Assembly: GCA_963703665.1 (NCBI GenBank)
Contig: CAVPFB010000003.1
Location: 434,001 to 498,000, forward strand
DNA from: AP-15 sp963703665
GTDB lineage: Bacteria > Pseudomonadota > Alphaproteobacteria > ATCC43930 > CGMCC-115725
Direction of reading: 5' to 3'
Length of the DNA: 64,000 nt
Positions 1-7,896 of the stretch are shown here, one piece after another (the first letter of the stretch is position 1; every line of letters begins with the position of its first letter). The notes beneath the pieces were generated by a model. That model did not search any database. It saw only the letters and a list, made by a program, of their open reading frames with translations, and was not told the origin of the DNA. The translations under genes were made by a program, and so were the position numbers.

Positions 1-744
1 GGTTGCGCGCGCTCGCTGGCGCGCCCGCCGGTGACGGCGGCGGATATTCACGGCGATGACCTGGGCGATCGTCTGAAATTGCCCGAGCCGGCAATGGCGA
101 TGCGGGCGCAGCATGGCGTCGATTTTCTGATCGAAACCGTGCGCGCGGCCGAAATCGGGACCGTCACCCTGTGCGCCTTGGGGCCGCTGACCGACATCGC
201 GATGGCGCTGGTCAAGGCGCCCGACATCGCCGCACGGATCGGCGAGCTCGTCGTCATGGGCGGCGCCGGGTTTGAAATCGGCAACGTCACCCCGGCGGCC
301 GAGTTCAACATCCACCTCGATCCGCACGCGGCCGAGATCGTGCTTGGCAGCGGCATTCCGGTCACGATGATCCCGCTCGACGTGACGCACCAGGTGCTGA
401 GCACTTTGCCGCGCCTCGCCGCCTTAAAGGCGCTCGGCAACCGCTGCGGGCCCGCGGCCGCCGCGTTGCTGACTGATTTCGAGGCGGCCCGCACCCCCAA
501 ATTCGGGGCGCGCGGCCGGGCATTGCACGACCCCTGCGTCGTCGCCTACCTGTTGTGCCCGGCGCTGTTCGGCGGCCGCGAGGTCAATGTCGCGGTCGAG
601 ACCGCGAGCCCGCTGACCGTCGGCATGACCGTGGTCGACTGGTGCGGCGTCACCGGCCGCGCGGCCAACGTCCGGTTTATGACCACGGTCGATGCCGACG
701 CGCTCTACGACTTGCTGACGGCAAGGCTGGCGCGGCTGCCGTAG
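1..744 (+). CDS. Inosine-uridine preferring nucleoside hydrolase, 5' end cut off by window
   Basis: Hydrolyses the N-glycosidic bond of ribonucleosides to a base plus ribose (IUNH family), acting in cytoplasmic nucleoside salvage. The frame is open from base 1, so the start and the N-terminal DxDxGxDD calcium site lie upstream. The visible part is the C-terminal two thirds. It has the family segments VTLCALGPLTDIAMAL, VVMGGAGFEIGNVTPAAEFN with the substrate-binding EFN, HLDPHAAEIV, and the C-terminal HDPCVVAYL carrying the conserved catalytic-site His-Asp pair. A GTG at 31 is only an internal codon. Substrate preference cannot be told from the sequence. No operon partner follows on this strand before the promoter at 954. 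Confidence 0.9.
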   Translation, partial: GCARSLARPPVTAADIHGDDLGDRLKLPEPAMAMRAQHGVDFLIETVRAAEIGTVTLCALGPLTDIAMALVKAPDIAARIGELVVMGGAGFEIGNVTPAAEFNIHLDPHAAEIVLGSGIPVTMIPLDVTHQVLSTLPRLAALKALGNRCGPAAAALLTDFEAARTPKFGARGRALHDPCVVAYLLCPALFGGREVNVAVETASPLTVGMTVVDWCGVTGRAANVRFMTTVDADALYDLLTARLARLP

Positions 745-953
745 CCGCGGCGGCAGATCGACGGTCGCGATGACGTTTTGAAACGCGCAGCCGGCCTGCG
801 CGGGCTGAAAGCCCCAGACCAAGGCCAGCGCGGCAAGTCCGCCCAAGACCAGCGAGCTGCTCGGGGTCAATGATCACAATATCGCCGCCGGGGCTCCTCG
901 GCATGGGCGCTTTCGCGCGCCGGCGCAAGGCCGGGTGAGGTGCGGCGCCGGGT

Positions 954-981
954 TTGACAGGTCTCCCGGCGGCTCTAGAAT
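954..981 (+). promoter_or_regulatory. Sigma70-type promoter before the NIPSNAP gene
   Basis: TTGACA at 954-959 and TAGAAT at 976-981 are separated by 16 bp and lie 37 bp before the ATG at 1018. This is the best promoter in the 745-1017 gap. The rest of that gap shows nothing convincing. Confidence 0.6.
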
Positions 982-1017
982 GCCCGGCGCTGAACTCATG
1001 ACAATCGGAGCAGGTCG

Positions 1018-1626
1018 ATGATCTTTGAGATGCGGACCTACAGGCTGCAGCCGGGGTCGGTGCCGGAGGCCGAGAAGCGTTTTGGCGAAGCGCTGACCGA
1101 GCGCGTCAAGGTGTCGCCGCTGGGTGCCTTCTTTCATACCGAGGTCGGGCCGCTCAACCACATCATTCACATCTGGCCCTATGACGATCTGCAGCACCGC
1201 ACCCGGGTGCGCTCGCAGTCGATCCCCGGCTGGCCGCCGAAGATCCAGGAATTCATCGTCGAGATGGAGAGCAAGATCGTCGTCGCCGCGCCGTTCTCTC
1301 CGGCTTTCACACCGCGCCAGCATGGCAACCTCTATGAGATCCGCACCTACACGATGCTGCCGGGGTCGGCGCCGGCCGTCGTCGAGAAATGGGCCGAACG
1401 GATCCCGGGGCGGGTCAAGCTGTCGCCGTTGGCGGCGGCCGGCCACACCGAGCTCGGGCCGCTGAACCAGTGGATCCACATCTGGGCCTACAAGGACGCC
1501 AACGAACGCGCCCGCATCCGCGAGGAATCGCGCAAGGACGGGACCTGGCCGCCGGCCACTCGCGGTATGTTCGTCAAGCAGGAGAACATGCTCGTCGTCC
1601 CGGCCGCGTTCTCGCCGCTGCGCTAG
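1018..1626 (+). CDS. NIPSNAP family protein
   Basis: A 202-residue protein made of two tandem NIPSNAP (dimeric alpha+beta barrel) units. Each unit opens with a similar strand (IFEMRTYRLQPGS near residue 2, YEIRTYTMLPGSA near 105) and holds a matching GPLN-x(2)-IHIW segment (residues about 44 and 147). Family members are small proteins of unclear catalytic role, related to antibiotic-biosynthesis-monooxygenase folds. The ATG has a GGAG-like ribosome binding site about 10 bp upstream and a good promoter at 954. It is monocistronic: the next gene is convergent. Family is certain, function unknown. Confidence 0.85.
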   Translation: MIFEMRTYRLQPGSVPEAEKRFGEALTERVKVSPLGAFFHTEVGPLNHIIHIWPYDDLQHRTRVRSQSIPGWPPKIQEFIVEMESKIVVAAPFSPAFTPRQHGNLYEIRTYTMLPGSAPAVVEKWAERIPGRVKLSPLAAAGHTELGPLNQWIHIWAYKDANERARIREESRKDGTWPPATRGMFVKQENMLVVPAAFSPLR

Positions 1627-1651
1627 TCGCCCGCTCCCCCTTGCACCGGGG

Positions 1652-3658
1652 TCACTCCCTCTCCCCGCTCGCGGGGGGAGGGTCGGGGTGAGGGGCGGGG
1701 CGGAACAGCCCAAAAAAATAGTCGAACAGGCCGCGGCTGGGCGGCAATGCGGCGGCGACGACCTGCGGCGAGGACGCGCTCGGCAGCGGCCGGACCGGCA
1801 TCGCCCTGGTCGCGGCCAGCATGAAACGGCGCCAAGCCTGCGCCGGCAGGGAGCCGCCGGTCACCCCGCGCATCGGGGCGTTGTCGTCGTTGCCGAGCCA
1901 GACCCCGGCAACGAGGTCGGCGGTGTAGCCGATAAACCAGGCGTCGCGATAATCCTGGGTGGTGCCGGTCTTGCCGGCGGCCGGGCGGGGCAGCGCCGCG
2001 GCCCGGCCGGTGCCGTCGTCGATGACCCCCTTCAGCATCTGGTTCATTTTGCCGTCGAGCGCCGGGGACATCACCCGGCCGGGGCCGGAACCGGCGCGGC
2101 GAAACAGCACGTTGCCGCCGCTGTCGCGGATCTCGGCGATGCCGTAGGGCCACACCCCGATCCCGCCATTGGCGAACGGCGCATAGGCCGACACCAGCTC
2201 CAACAGGTTCACCGCGTCGGTGCCGAGTGCGATGCTGGGATCGCGGGTCAAGGGCGAGGCGATGCCGAGCCGGTGGGCGACCGCGACGATATTATCGATG
2301 CCGGCGCGCAGCGCCACCTGGACCGCGATCGTGTTGACTGACTGCGCCATTGCCTGCGCCATCGTCATGTCGCCCTGATAATGGTTCGTGTAGTCGCGCG
2401 GCCGCCAGGTGCCGATCCGGATCGGCCCGTCGACAAAATGATCGGAGGGAAGCAGCCCCGCTTCGAGCCCGGCGAGATAGACGAACGGCTTGAAGGCCGA
2501 GCCCGGCTGGCGCTGTGCCTGGGTCGCGCGATTGAACTGGCTGGCGTCGTAGCTGCGGCCGCCGACCATTGCCCGCACCGCGCCGTCCGGCGACATCGCC
2601 ACGAGCGCGCCCTGGCTCACCGCCGCCCTGACCCCGGAGCGCGCGATGGTCGCTGAAATCGCCGCCTCGGCCTCGGCCTGCAGCCGCGGCTCCAGCGTCG
2701 TCACCACGGTCAGATCGCGGCCGGCGGCGTCGGCGTAGTCTGCCAGCCGATCGGCCACCCAATCGGCGAAATAGCGGCTGCCCGGCCGGCTCGCGGCGAG
2801 CCCGGCGAGCGAGGCCTCCGTCTCGGCGGCGGCGGCCTGCGGTTTGCTGATGAACCCGGCTTCGACCATGTTGGTCAGCACCTGCGCGGTTCGCGCCGCC
2901 GCCAGGTCGCGGTCGCGCAGCGGATTGAACCGGGTCGGCGCCTTCAGCAATCCGGCGAGCATCGCGCTCTCATAAAGGTCGATCCGCTGCGCCGATTTGC
3001 CGAAATAGCGGTGTGCCGCGGCGTCGACGCCATAGGCGCCGGCGCCGAAATAGACTCGGTTCAGATAGATTTCGAGGATCTGGTCCTTGGTCAGCCGGTG
3101 TGCCAGCCACAGCGCCAGCAAGGTTTCGCGGATCTTGCGGCCGAGGCTGCGCTCGGGCGTCAGGAACAGGTTTCTGGCGAGCTGCTGGGTGATCGTGCTG
3201 CCGCCTTCGACGACATGCCCGGCGGCGAGATCGGCCAATGCGGCGCGCACGATCCCGACCGGATCGATGCCGGGATTGCTGTAGAAGCGGCGGTCCTCGG
3301 TGGCGATCACCGCCTCGGGCACATAGCGCGACATCTCTTCGAGGCTCAGGGGCCGGCCGAAAAGATCGCCGTAGGTCGCCACCACGCTGCCATCGGCGGC
3401 AAGGATGGTGACGCCGGGGCGGCGCTGGGATTTCGCCAGCTCGCCGGTCGGGGGGAGGGTGAGCGCGAAATAGCCGAGGGTCGCGCCGCCGAGGATCGCC
3501 GCCCACAGCGCCAACAGAATTCCCAGCCGCAGCACCGCCTTCAGCCATGACCGGGAACGGCCGCGAGGGCGCGGCAGGCATGCCCGCGCCTGGCGAGCGC
3601 GGCGGCGCCCCGGCGCGAGGCGGTCGGCCGGATCGGCGCGCAGCTTGGGATCAGGCAT
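1652..3658 (-). CDS. Class A penicillin-binding protein (PBP1A family, bifunctional)
   Basis: Polymerises lipid II glycan strands and cross-links peptide stems at the inner membrane. The 668-residue protein has a basic cytoplasmic N-terminus, one TM segment at about residues 40-65, a GT51 transglycosylase domain (EDRRFYSNPG near 122, GGSTITQQLARN near 152, LNRVYFGAGAYG near 199) and a transpeptidase domain with SAFK (about 392), SVN (about 443) and KTGTT (about 563). The first GT51 motif has Asn where His is usual. At 668 residues it is shorter than many alphaproteobacterial PBP1A proteins. The final 13 or so residues come from the palindromic repeat at 1653-1690. ATG start at 3658. Confidence 0.93.
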   Translation of the reverse strand: MPDPKLRADPADRLAPGRRRARQARACLPRPRGRSRSWLKAVLRLGILLALWAAILGGATLGYFALTLPPTGELAKSQRRPGVTILAADGSVVATYGDLFGRPLSLEEMSRYVPEAVIATEDRRFYSNPGIDPVGIVRAALADLAAGHVVEGGSTITQQLARNLFLTPERSLGRKIRETLLALWLAHRLTKDQILEIYLNRVYFGAGAYGVDAAAHRYFGKSAQRIDLYESAMLAGLLKAPTRFNPLRDRDLAAARTAQVLTNMVEAGFISKPQAAAAETEASLAGLAASRPGSRYFADWVADRLADYADAAGRDLTVVTTLEPRLQAEAEAAISATIARSGVRAAVSQGALVAMSPDGAVRAMVGGRSYDASQFNRATQAQRQPGSAFKPFVYLAGLEAGLLPSDHFVDGPIRIGTWRPRDYTNHYQGDMTMAQAMAQSVNTIAVQVALRAGIDNIVAVAHRLGIASPLTRDPSIALGTDAVNLLELVSAYAPFANGGIGVWPYGIAEIRDSGGNVLFRRAGSGPGRVMSPALDGKMNQMLKGVIDDGTGRAAALPRPAAGKTGTTQDYRDAWFIGYTADLVAGVWLGNDDNAPMRGVTGGSLPAQAWRRFMLAATRAMPVRPLPSASSPQVVAAALPPSRGLFDYFFGLFRPAPHPDPPPASGERE
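1653..1690. repeat. GC-rich palindromic (REP-like) element between convergent genes
   Basis: An imperfect inverted repeat: a CACTCCCTCTCCCC arm, a short GC spacer, then GGGGGGAGGGTCGGGGTG. It starts 26 bp after the NIPSNAP stop and overlaps the end of the PBP gene, so it encodes the PBP C-terminal tail (PHPDPPPASGERE). The same family occurs near 12.8, 44.3 and 53.5 kb. It could fold as a bidirectional terminator. Confidence 0.7.
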
Positions 3659-3949
3659 CGCCCGGCCGGGCCCCGGCCATCCCGCTGCTGGCGGTGAGCC
3701 TCATTGCGCTGTCAGCCACTGGCTCCCCTCACCGGCACTGCCCCCGACGCCGGTCTGCCTTTATTATCGTACAAATTGTGGCAGTGGTTCGACAGCGGTT
3801 TGCCCGGTTGCGCGTCGGAGGGAACCGCCGCACTGACATGCCGTTTGCCGATGGTCGGGCGTCTGCTGGCGGTCGGGGCGAGCGAGCTACGCCGCTCTTC
3901 GAGTTTTGGCCGCAGCATGGTGGCCGCAATATTCGCGGGAGCGACAGGC
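3659..3949. other. Intergenic gap upstream of the envelope operon
   Basis: This is the divergent space between the PBP gene and the following + strand operon. It is locally AT-richer around 3768-3783 (TTATTATCGTACAAAT), a plausible place for -10 elements on either strand, but no well-spaced -35 is visible. No gene is supported here, although the downstream reading frame happens to stay open back to 3704. Confidence 0.4.
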
Positions 3950-4471
3950 ATGGCTGAGTGGACAGGTTCGACGGCGGGCTTCGGCGATACCCAGCCGGGC
4001 CTCGACCGCGCCAAGGACATCATTGTCGAATTCGCCTGTGCGACGCAATCGGCGGCGCTGTCGGCGGCGAACGAGCGCAAGCAGCGCGCCGCCGAGCAGG
4101 TCGGCGGCGTGGCCGAAGCGGTGCGCGCGGCCGCACGCTCGCTCGATCGCTCGCAAATCCCGACCGCGGCGCGCTATTTCGATCGAGCGGCCGGGCAGGT
4201 CGAGGACCTCGCGCAGGCGCTGCGCGAGCGCCGTTGGGGCGAGCTGATCGGCGATATCGAGGATGTCGCCCGCCGACAGCCGGTTCTGTTTGTCGTCGGC
4301 GCGGTGGCCGTGGGCTTTCTGGCCGGGCGCTTTCTGGCGCTCTCGCCGCGGCGGCAGGAGGCCGCACCAGCGCCGGGCGCCGCGGTGACGGCGGCGATTT
4401 CGAGCGCCAGCGGCAATGGCGAGCTCGATGGCTGGGCCGGGCGCGGCGGCGATCCGCGAGGAATGCCGTGA
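3950..4471 (+). CDS. Membrane-anchored coiled-coil protein, first gene of an envelope operon
   Basis: A 173-residue protein I do not recognise with certainty. The N-terminal 110 residues are Ala/Gln/Arg-rich amphipathic helix (AKDIIVEFACATQSAALSAA, then a region rich in R and D). One TM segment follows (PVLFVVGAVAVGFLAGRFLA, about residues 108-128) and then a short polar tail. The layout resembles ElaB/DUF883-type inner-membrane proteins. ATG at 3950 is chosen because GGGAG sits 8 bp upstream. The frame is open further upstream but the extension has no ribosome binding site. The stop overlaps the next start as GTGA, so the three genes are translationally coupled. Confidence 0.75.
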   Translation: MAEWTGSTAGFGDTQPGLDRAKDIIVEFACATQSAALSAANERKQRAAEQVGGVAEAVRAAARSLDRSQIPTAARYFDRAAGQVEDLAQALRERRWGELIGDIEDVARRQPVLFVVGAVAVGFLAGRFLALSPRRQEAAPAPGAAVTAAISSASGNGELDGWAGRGGDPRGMP

Positions 4472-4899
4472 CCGATTCCGACGCGTTCGCGCGCCGGCCC
4501 GAAGAGTCCTATCAGGCTCGGCCGCAACGCTCGATCGCGGCGCTCCTCTCCGATCTCGCCGAGGAGATCCGCTCCCTGTTCAGGCTCGAGCTGGCGCTGT
4601 TCAAGGCCGAGCTCGCGGAAAAGCTCAGCCGCCTCGGGCGCGGTCTCGCCGCGCTGGCGGCCGGCGCCGTTCTCGCCTTCAGCGGTTGGCTGGTGCTGCT
4701 CGCGGCTGCGGTTCTCGCCCTCGCCATGGTGCTTCGGCCCTGGCTTGCGGCACTGATCGTCGGGATCGCTGCGATGCTGGTGGCCGGCCTGCTGCTGTAT
4801 CTCGCCAAGCGATGGCTCGATGCCCAATCGCTGGTCCCGCGGCGCAGCTTGAGCTCGCTGCGCCAGGACGAGGCCTGGGTGGAAGAGCGTCTGCCGTGA
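4468..4899 (+). CDS. Phage holin family / DUF1469 (YqjE-type) membrane protein
   Basis: A 143-residue inner-membrane protein. A cytoplasmic amphipathic helix (SIAALLSDLAEEIRSLFRLE) leads into two hydrophobic segments at about residues 57-85 and 90-115, the hallmark of DUF1469 'holin superfamily III' proteins. These chromosomal members are not lysis proteins. They sit in stress-related envelope operons with DUF883 and DUF3618 proteins. GTG start at 4468 overlaps the upstream TGA, and the 3' end overlaps the next GTG in the same way. The exact role is unknown. Confidence 0.8.
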   Translation: MTDSDAFARRPEESYQARPQRSIAALLSDLAEEIRSLFRLELALFKAELAEKLSRLGRGLAALAAGAVLAFSGWLVLLAAAVLALAMVLRPWLAALIVGIAAMLVAGLLLYLAKRWLDAQSLVPRRSLSSLRQDEAWVEERLP

Positions 4900-5645
4900 G
4901 CGCCAAGACGGAACAGGCCATGGCCGATATCGAACGGCAGATCGCCCGCACCCGGGCCGAGCTCGGCCGGACGCTCGATGCCGTAGCAGTCGAGCTCGCG
5001 CCCCGCCATCTCGTCGAACAAGGTGTCGATATGATCAGTGATTTTTTGAGTTCGAACCGGCCGGACGGGACGGGTTTCGGCGCAGCATTCCGTGCAGACC
5101 CGGTTCCGCTGGCCCTGGTTGGCCTCGGCGTCGCCTGGCTGGTCGCCGAAAACATCGGTCTCCTCGACGGCATCAAGGTGTGGGAGCACCAAGCGGCGCC
5201 GGGCGAGGAGATGACACCGTCACAGCAGCTTGGCGACGGGCCCGAGCCTACACTCGACAGAGACGGAGCCGCCGCCGGCGAGGGCTGGATGCAGCGAGCG
5301 GCGGGCGCCGCCCAGGGGGCGCTGAGGTCAATCGTCGCCGATGGCGGCGCCGTGCTGGAACGCGCCGGCGATTACATTGGGAAAGCCCTGCCCTCGGGCG
5401 GCCCCGCTCGCGGCCCGAGCAGCTGGCTAAAGGCCATCGAGCGCAATCCGCTGCTGCTCGGCGCGGCCGGGCTGGCGGCCGGTGCGATCACTGCAATCCT
5501 GCTGCCGCCGAGCCGCCGCGAGCAGGAGATCGTCGCTGAAGCACGCGAAGATCTATGGGAAAAGGCCGAGGAATTAGGCCACCGCGCGGCGGGCGGGGTA
5601 CGCGCCCTGGCCGAGAGCTCAACCTCCTCGGCGCCGGGCGGGTGA
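4896..5645 (+). CDS. DUF3618 domain-containing protein
   Basis: A 249-residue protein with the DUF3618 motif at the N-terminus (IERQIARTRAELGRTLDAVA, about residues 11-30). A short hydrophobic segment follows near residue 70 (VPLALVGLGVAWLVAENIG), then a variable linker, and a second hydrophobic helix near 195-213 (LLLGAAGLAAGAITAILLP). DUF3618 proteins are small membrane-associated proteins of unknown function that co-occur with DUF883 and DUF1469. GTG start at 4896 overlaps the preceding TGA (GTGA), the same coupling as the pair before it. Third and last gene of the operon. Confidence 0.8.
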   Translation: MSAKTEQAMADIERQIARTRAELGRTLDAVAVELAPRHLVEQGVDMISDFLSSNRPDGTGFGAAFRADPVPLALVGLGVAWLVAENIGLLDGIKVWEHQAAPGEEMTPSQQLGDGPEPTLDRDGAAAGEGWMQRAAGAAQGALRSIVADGGAVLERAGDYIGKALPSGGPARGPSSWLKAIERNPLLLGAAGLAAGAITAILLPPSRREQEIVAEAREDLWEKAEELGHRAAGGVRALAESSTSSAPGG

Positions 5646-5691
5646 GAAGGCCGTTCGAGGCTCGGGGGTGAACCGATCAAAGGGGAAAGGG

Positions 5692-6178
5692 ATGATGGGA
5701 TATTCGATCGGCGTGCGCTGCGTGGCGCTGTTGGGGGCAAGCCTGCTCGCTCTCGCTGGTGCGGGCCCGGTGCGGGCGCAAGTGCCGGCGCCGATGTCGA
5801 GCGACCCGACGGAGATCACCGCCTGCCTGTGCATGGAGCAGGGGATCGCCACCTTGTCGGCGGACATGTCGGCCAAAACCCAGGCGCTCGCCGCGATCCG
5901 CCAACACTTGGCCGCTCTCGATTCGCAGCTGGCGCAGGCCCGTTCGACCCTCGATGTCAACAACCCCGAACTCGGTGGCCCGCTACAAGGCCATGCTGAC
6001 GCAGCGCGATGCCGCCTACCAGCAATCGCTGGGCCCGGTCGTCGGCGATGCGGATCAGGCGACCGCACGTTATAACGCCCATGTCGCCGCCTATAACGGG
6101 CAATGCGCCAACCGCACCTTCAATTCGGTCATGATGGCCCAGATCCAGGCGCATCTGGTCTGCCCGCCGCTGCAGTAG
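5692..6178 (+). CDS. Secreted hypothetical protein, interrupted by a +1 frameshift near 5971
   Basis: A signal peptide (GVRCVALLGASLLALAGAG, cleavage near VRAQ) starts at an ATG with an AGGGGAAAGGG ribosome binding site. The mature part has helical repeats and cysteines (ACLCMEQG, NGQCANRTF, HLVCPP). Codons run well to about 5970 (LDVNNPE). The continuation (SVARYKAMLTQRDAAYQ) lies one base further on, and the start-to-stop length is 3n+1. Removing one C at 5971 gives a continuous protein of about 161 residues. No known domain is recognised. The end overlaps the convergent hisI by 50 bp. Confidence 0.65.
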
Positions 6179-6593
6179 GAACGATCGGCCGCTCCGGATA
6201 CAGGGTTTCGGGCGGAATTTGCGGCGCGGCGATCACCACCCAACGATCATCGCGCCACGCCCGGAAGAAGCAGCTGCGCCTGCCGGTATGGCAGGCCACC
6301 CCTGCTTGGTCGACCAGCAGCAGCACCGTGTCGCCGTCGCAATCGACGCGTAGCTCACGGACGATCTGAACCTGGCCGGAGGTTTCGCCCTTGTGCCACA
6401 GCCGCGCGCGCGAGCGCGACCAATAGCAGGCGCGGCCTTCGCTCAGCGTCGCGCGCACCGCGTCCCGGTTCATCCACGCCATCATCAGGACTTCGCCGGT
6501 ATCGTACTGCTGCGCGACCGCCGGCACGAGCCCGTCGCGGTCGAACCTGATTTCGCCGAACGCTTGCTCGATCGCGTCGCTCACCTCGCTCAT
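6129..6593 (-). CDS. hisI: Phosphoribosyl-AMP cyclohydrolase
   Basis: Third step of histidine biosynthesis: opens the adenine ring of PR-AMP to give ProFAR, in the cytoplasm with Zn2+ and Mg2+. The 154-residue protein carries the HisI signatures ACYWSRSRARLWHKGETSG (about residues 53-71) and DCDGDTVLLLVDQAGVACHT, with the metal-binding Asp-Cys-Asp-Gly-Asp cluster and downstream Cys. It is a stand-alone cyclohydrolase without HisE. The ATG at 6593 matches the usual N-terminus; a longer open frame to 6761 has no family similarity. It sits alone, away from other his genes, and its 3' end overlaps the convergent secreted-protein gene. Confidence 0.95.
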   Translation of the reverse strand: MSEVSDAIEQAFGEIRFDRDGLVPAVAQQYDTGEVLMMAWMNRDAVRATLSEGRACYWSRSRARLWHKGETSGQVQIVRELRVDCDGDTVLLLVDQAGVACHTGRRSCFFRAWRDDRWVVIAAPQIPPETLYPERPIVPTAAAGRPDAPGSGPS

Positions 6594-6952
6594 CCCATGC
6601 TGCCGGCTCTGCCCGATCTCCGGATTAGGGCAGCATCGCGATGAAAACAATACCGGCGCGGACGGGGCGCCTGCGGTGCGCCGGATCATCGCAGCCGGAG
6701 CCCGGAAAATGCGGGTGCCGGATTTCTTGACACAAGCACCCGTTGTCGAGACCGGCCGCAAATTGGCTGGAATGCTGGGCCGGCGTCAATTATCGGCTCG
6801 TATGCTCGATTAGCCTGCACGGTTTCCGTGTCGGATCAATTTACACTCTCCCATTTGGGATTCATCTTTCAGCGGCTAACGTGTTGCAGAATCTAATATG
6901 GCATAGGATGTTCTTATAAGGTGACAGACTACCATTGAGGGAAATTGTTGAG

Positions 6953-7780
6953 ATGACGGCAAACAGAATACCTCCAGTCGGCGCCGCGATCTTGGCCGGC
7001 GCGCTGGCCGTAGCGGCGCTGGCGCCGGCCCCGGCGGCTGCGGGCTCGGTAACTTTCGCCTATGGATCACTGAACGACAATGCAACCGACGCCCAAATCC
7101 AGACCTACATGAACTCGGCGCTCGGGGCCAGCGGATCGGTTACCGTAACCGGAGCGGTCGGCTCCAACAGCTATAACGCCGACGGCCACGTCACCGGTCC
7201 GGGGAGCCGCGGCTCTTATAGCTCCTATACCCTCGCGAACCTCGATTCGGCTGGAAACGGGACCTTCATCCAAAACGACACCGGCAATTCATATAACGAC
7301 ATCCTGATGTCGTTCAAAGGGCTTACGATCTCGAGCGTGAGCTTCGACTTCGAAATCTTTCCGGACGACAGCTGCACATCGCTTTCGGGCAACAATTGCG
7401 GCGGCCGCGGCAATCCCAATCAGCCTGACCTGACGCTGTTGGCGAATGGTTCGCAGGTCGAGCAGTGGAACGGCTTGGTGCCGGGCAGCAGCGGCAACAG
7501 CAACGGAATCAACTCCTCGCCTTACCTCCATTCGCCCGCCAGCGGCGGTTATAGCGACGAAGAGGCGCCCCAGCTTCTCGGGTCGAGTGGGCTTCTGACC
7601 CTGCCGGCCAATACCACGACGCTCGACTTCCAGGACTGGCCGGCAACGATCGCCATCAACAATGTCGTCGTCAACTTCAGCGACGATGCCCCATCTGTGC
7701 CGGAGCCCGGCACGATGGCGTTGCTGGGCTCGGCCCTGGTTGGATTCGCCCTGTTCTGGCGGCGGCGCCACGCAGCGTAA
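6953..7780 (+). CDS. PEP-CTERM sorting domain-containing exported protein
   Basis: A 275-residue secreted protein. The N-terminal signal peptide (AAILAGALAVAALAPAPAAA) ends near residue 30. A Ser/Gly/Asn-rich beta-type mature region with a likely disulfide (SCTSLSGNNC) follows. The C-terminus is a canonical PEP-CTERM tail: VPEPGT, a hydrophobic helix (MALLGSALVGFALFWRRR) and an Arg-rich end, the substrate signal for exosortase. No exosortase, PrsK/PrsR or polysaccharide locus lies in this window. ATG at 6953 is preferred over TTG at 6935 because GAGGGA lies 10 bp before it. The AT-richer 190-bp leader (6762-6952) should hold its promoter. A strong terminator follows at 7804. Confidence 0.9.
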   Translation: MTANRIPPVGAAILAGALAVAALAPAPAAAGSVTFAYGSLNDNATDAQIQTYMNSALGASGSVTVTGAVGSNSYNADGHVTGPGSRGSYSSYTLANLDSAGNGTFIQNDTGNSYNDILMSFKGLTISSVSFDFEIFPDDSCTSLSGNNCGGRGNPNQPDLTLLANGSQVEQWNGLVPGSSGNSNGINSSPYLHSPASGGYSDEEAPQLLGSSGLLTLPANTTTLDFQDWPATIAINNVVVNFSDDAPSVPEPGTMALLGSALVGFALFWRRRHAA

Positions 7781-7803
7781 GAAAAACCGTCCCTTTTGCG
7801 ATC

Positions 7804-7833
7804 AAAGCGGCACCCCGGGGCGCCGCTTTTTTT
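7804..7833 (+). terminator. Rho-independent terminator after the PEP-CTERM gene
   Basis: A perfect AAAGCGGC / GCCGCTTT stem with a CCCC/GGGG inner stem runs straight into a T7 tract, 23 bp after the stop. It is the clearest intrinsic terminator in the window. Confidence 0.9.
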
Positions 7834-7896
7834 GTGCGCCGCTTTCTTTTTCAGACGGCCGCCCGCCACGATTGGCGCTTCCGACCACTCGCGAGT

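Noticed and set aside
424..870. Minus-strand frame starting MTPSSSLVLGGLAALALVWG, which looks like a signal peptide
   Set aside because: Only about 40 residues lie outside the nucleoside hydrolase gene; the rest is antisense to it and has no protein-like pattern.
4468..4899. Prophage lysis module because of the holin family call
   Set aside because: No endolysin, spanin or phage genes; DUF1469 proteins are chromosomal membrane proteins in this context.
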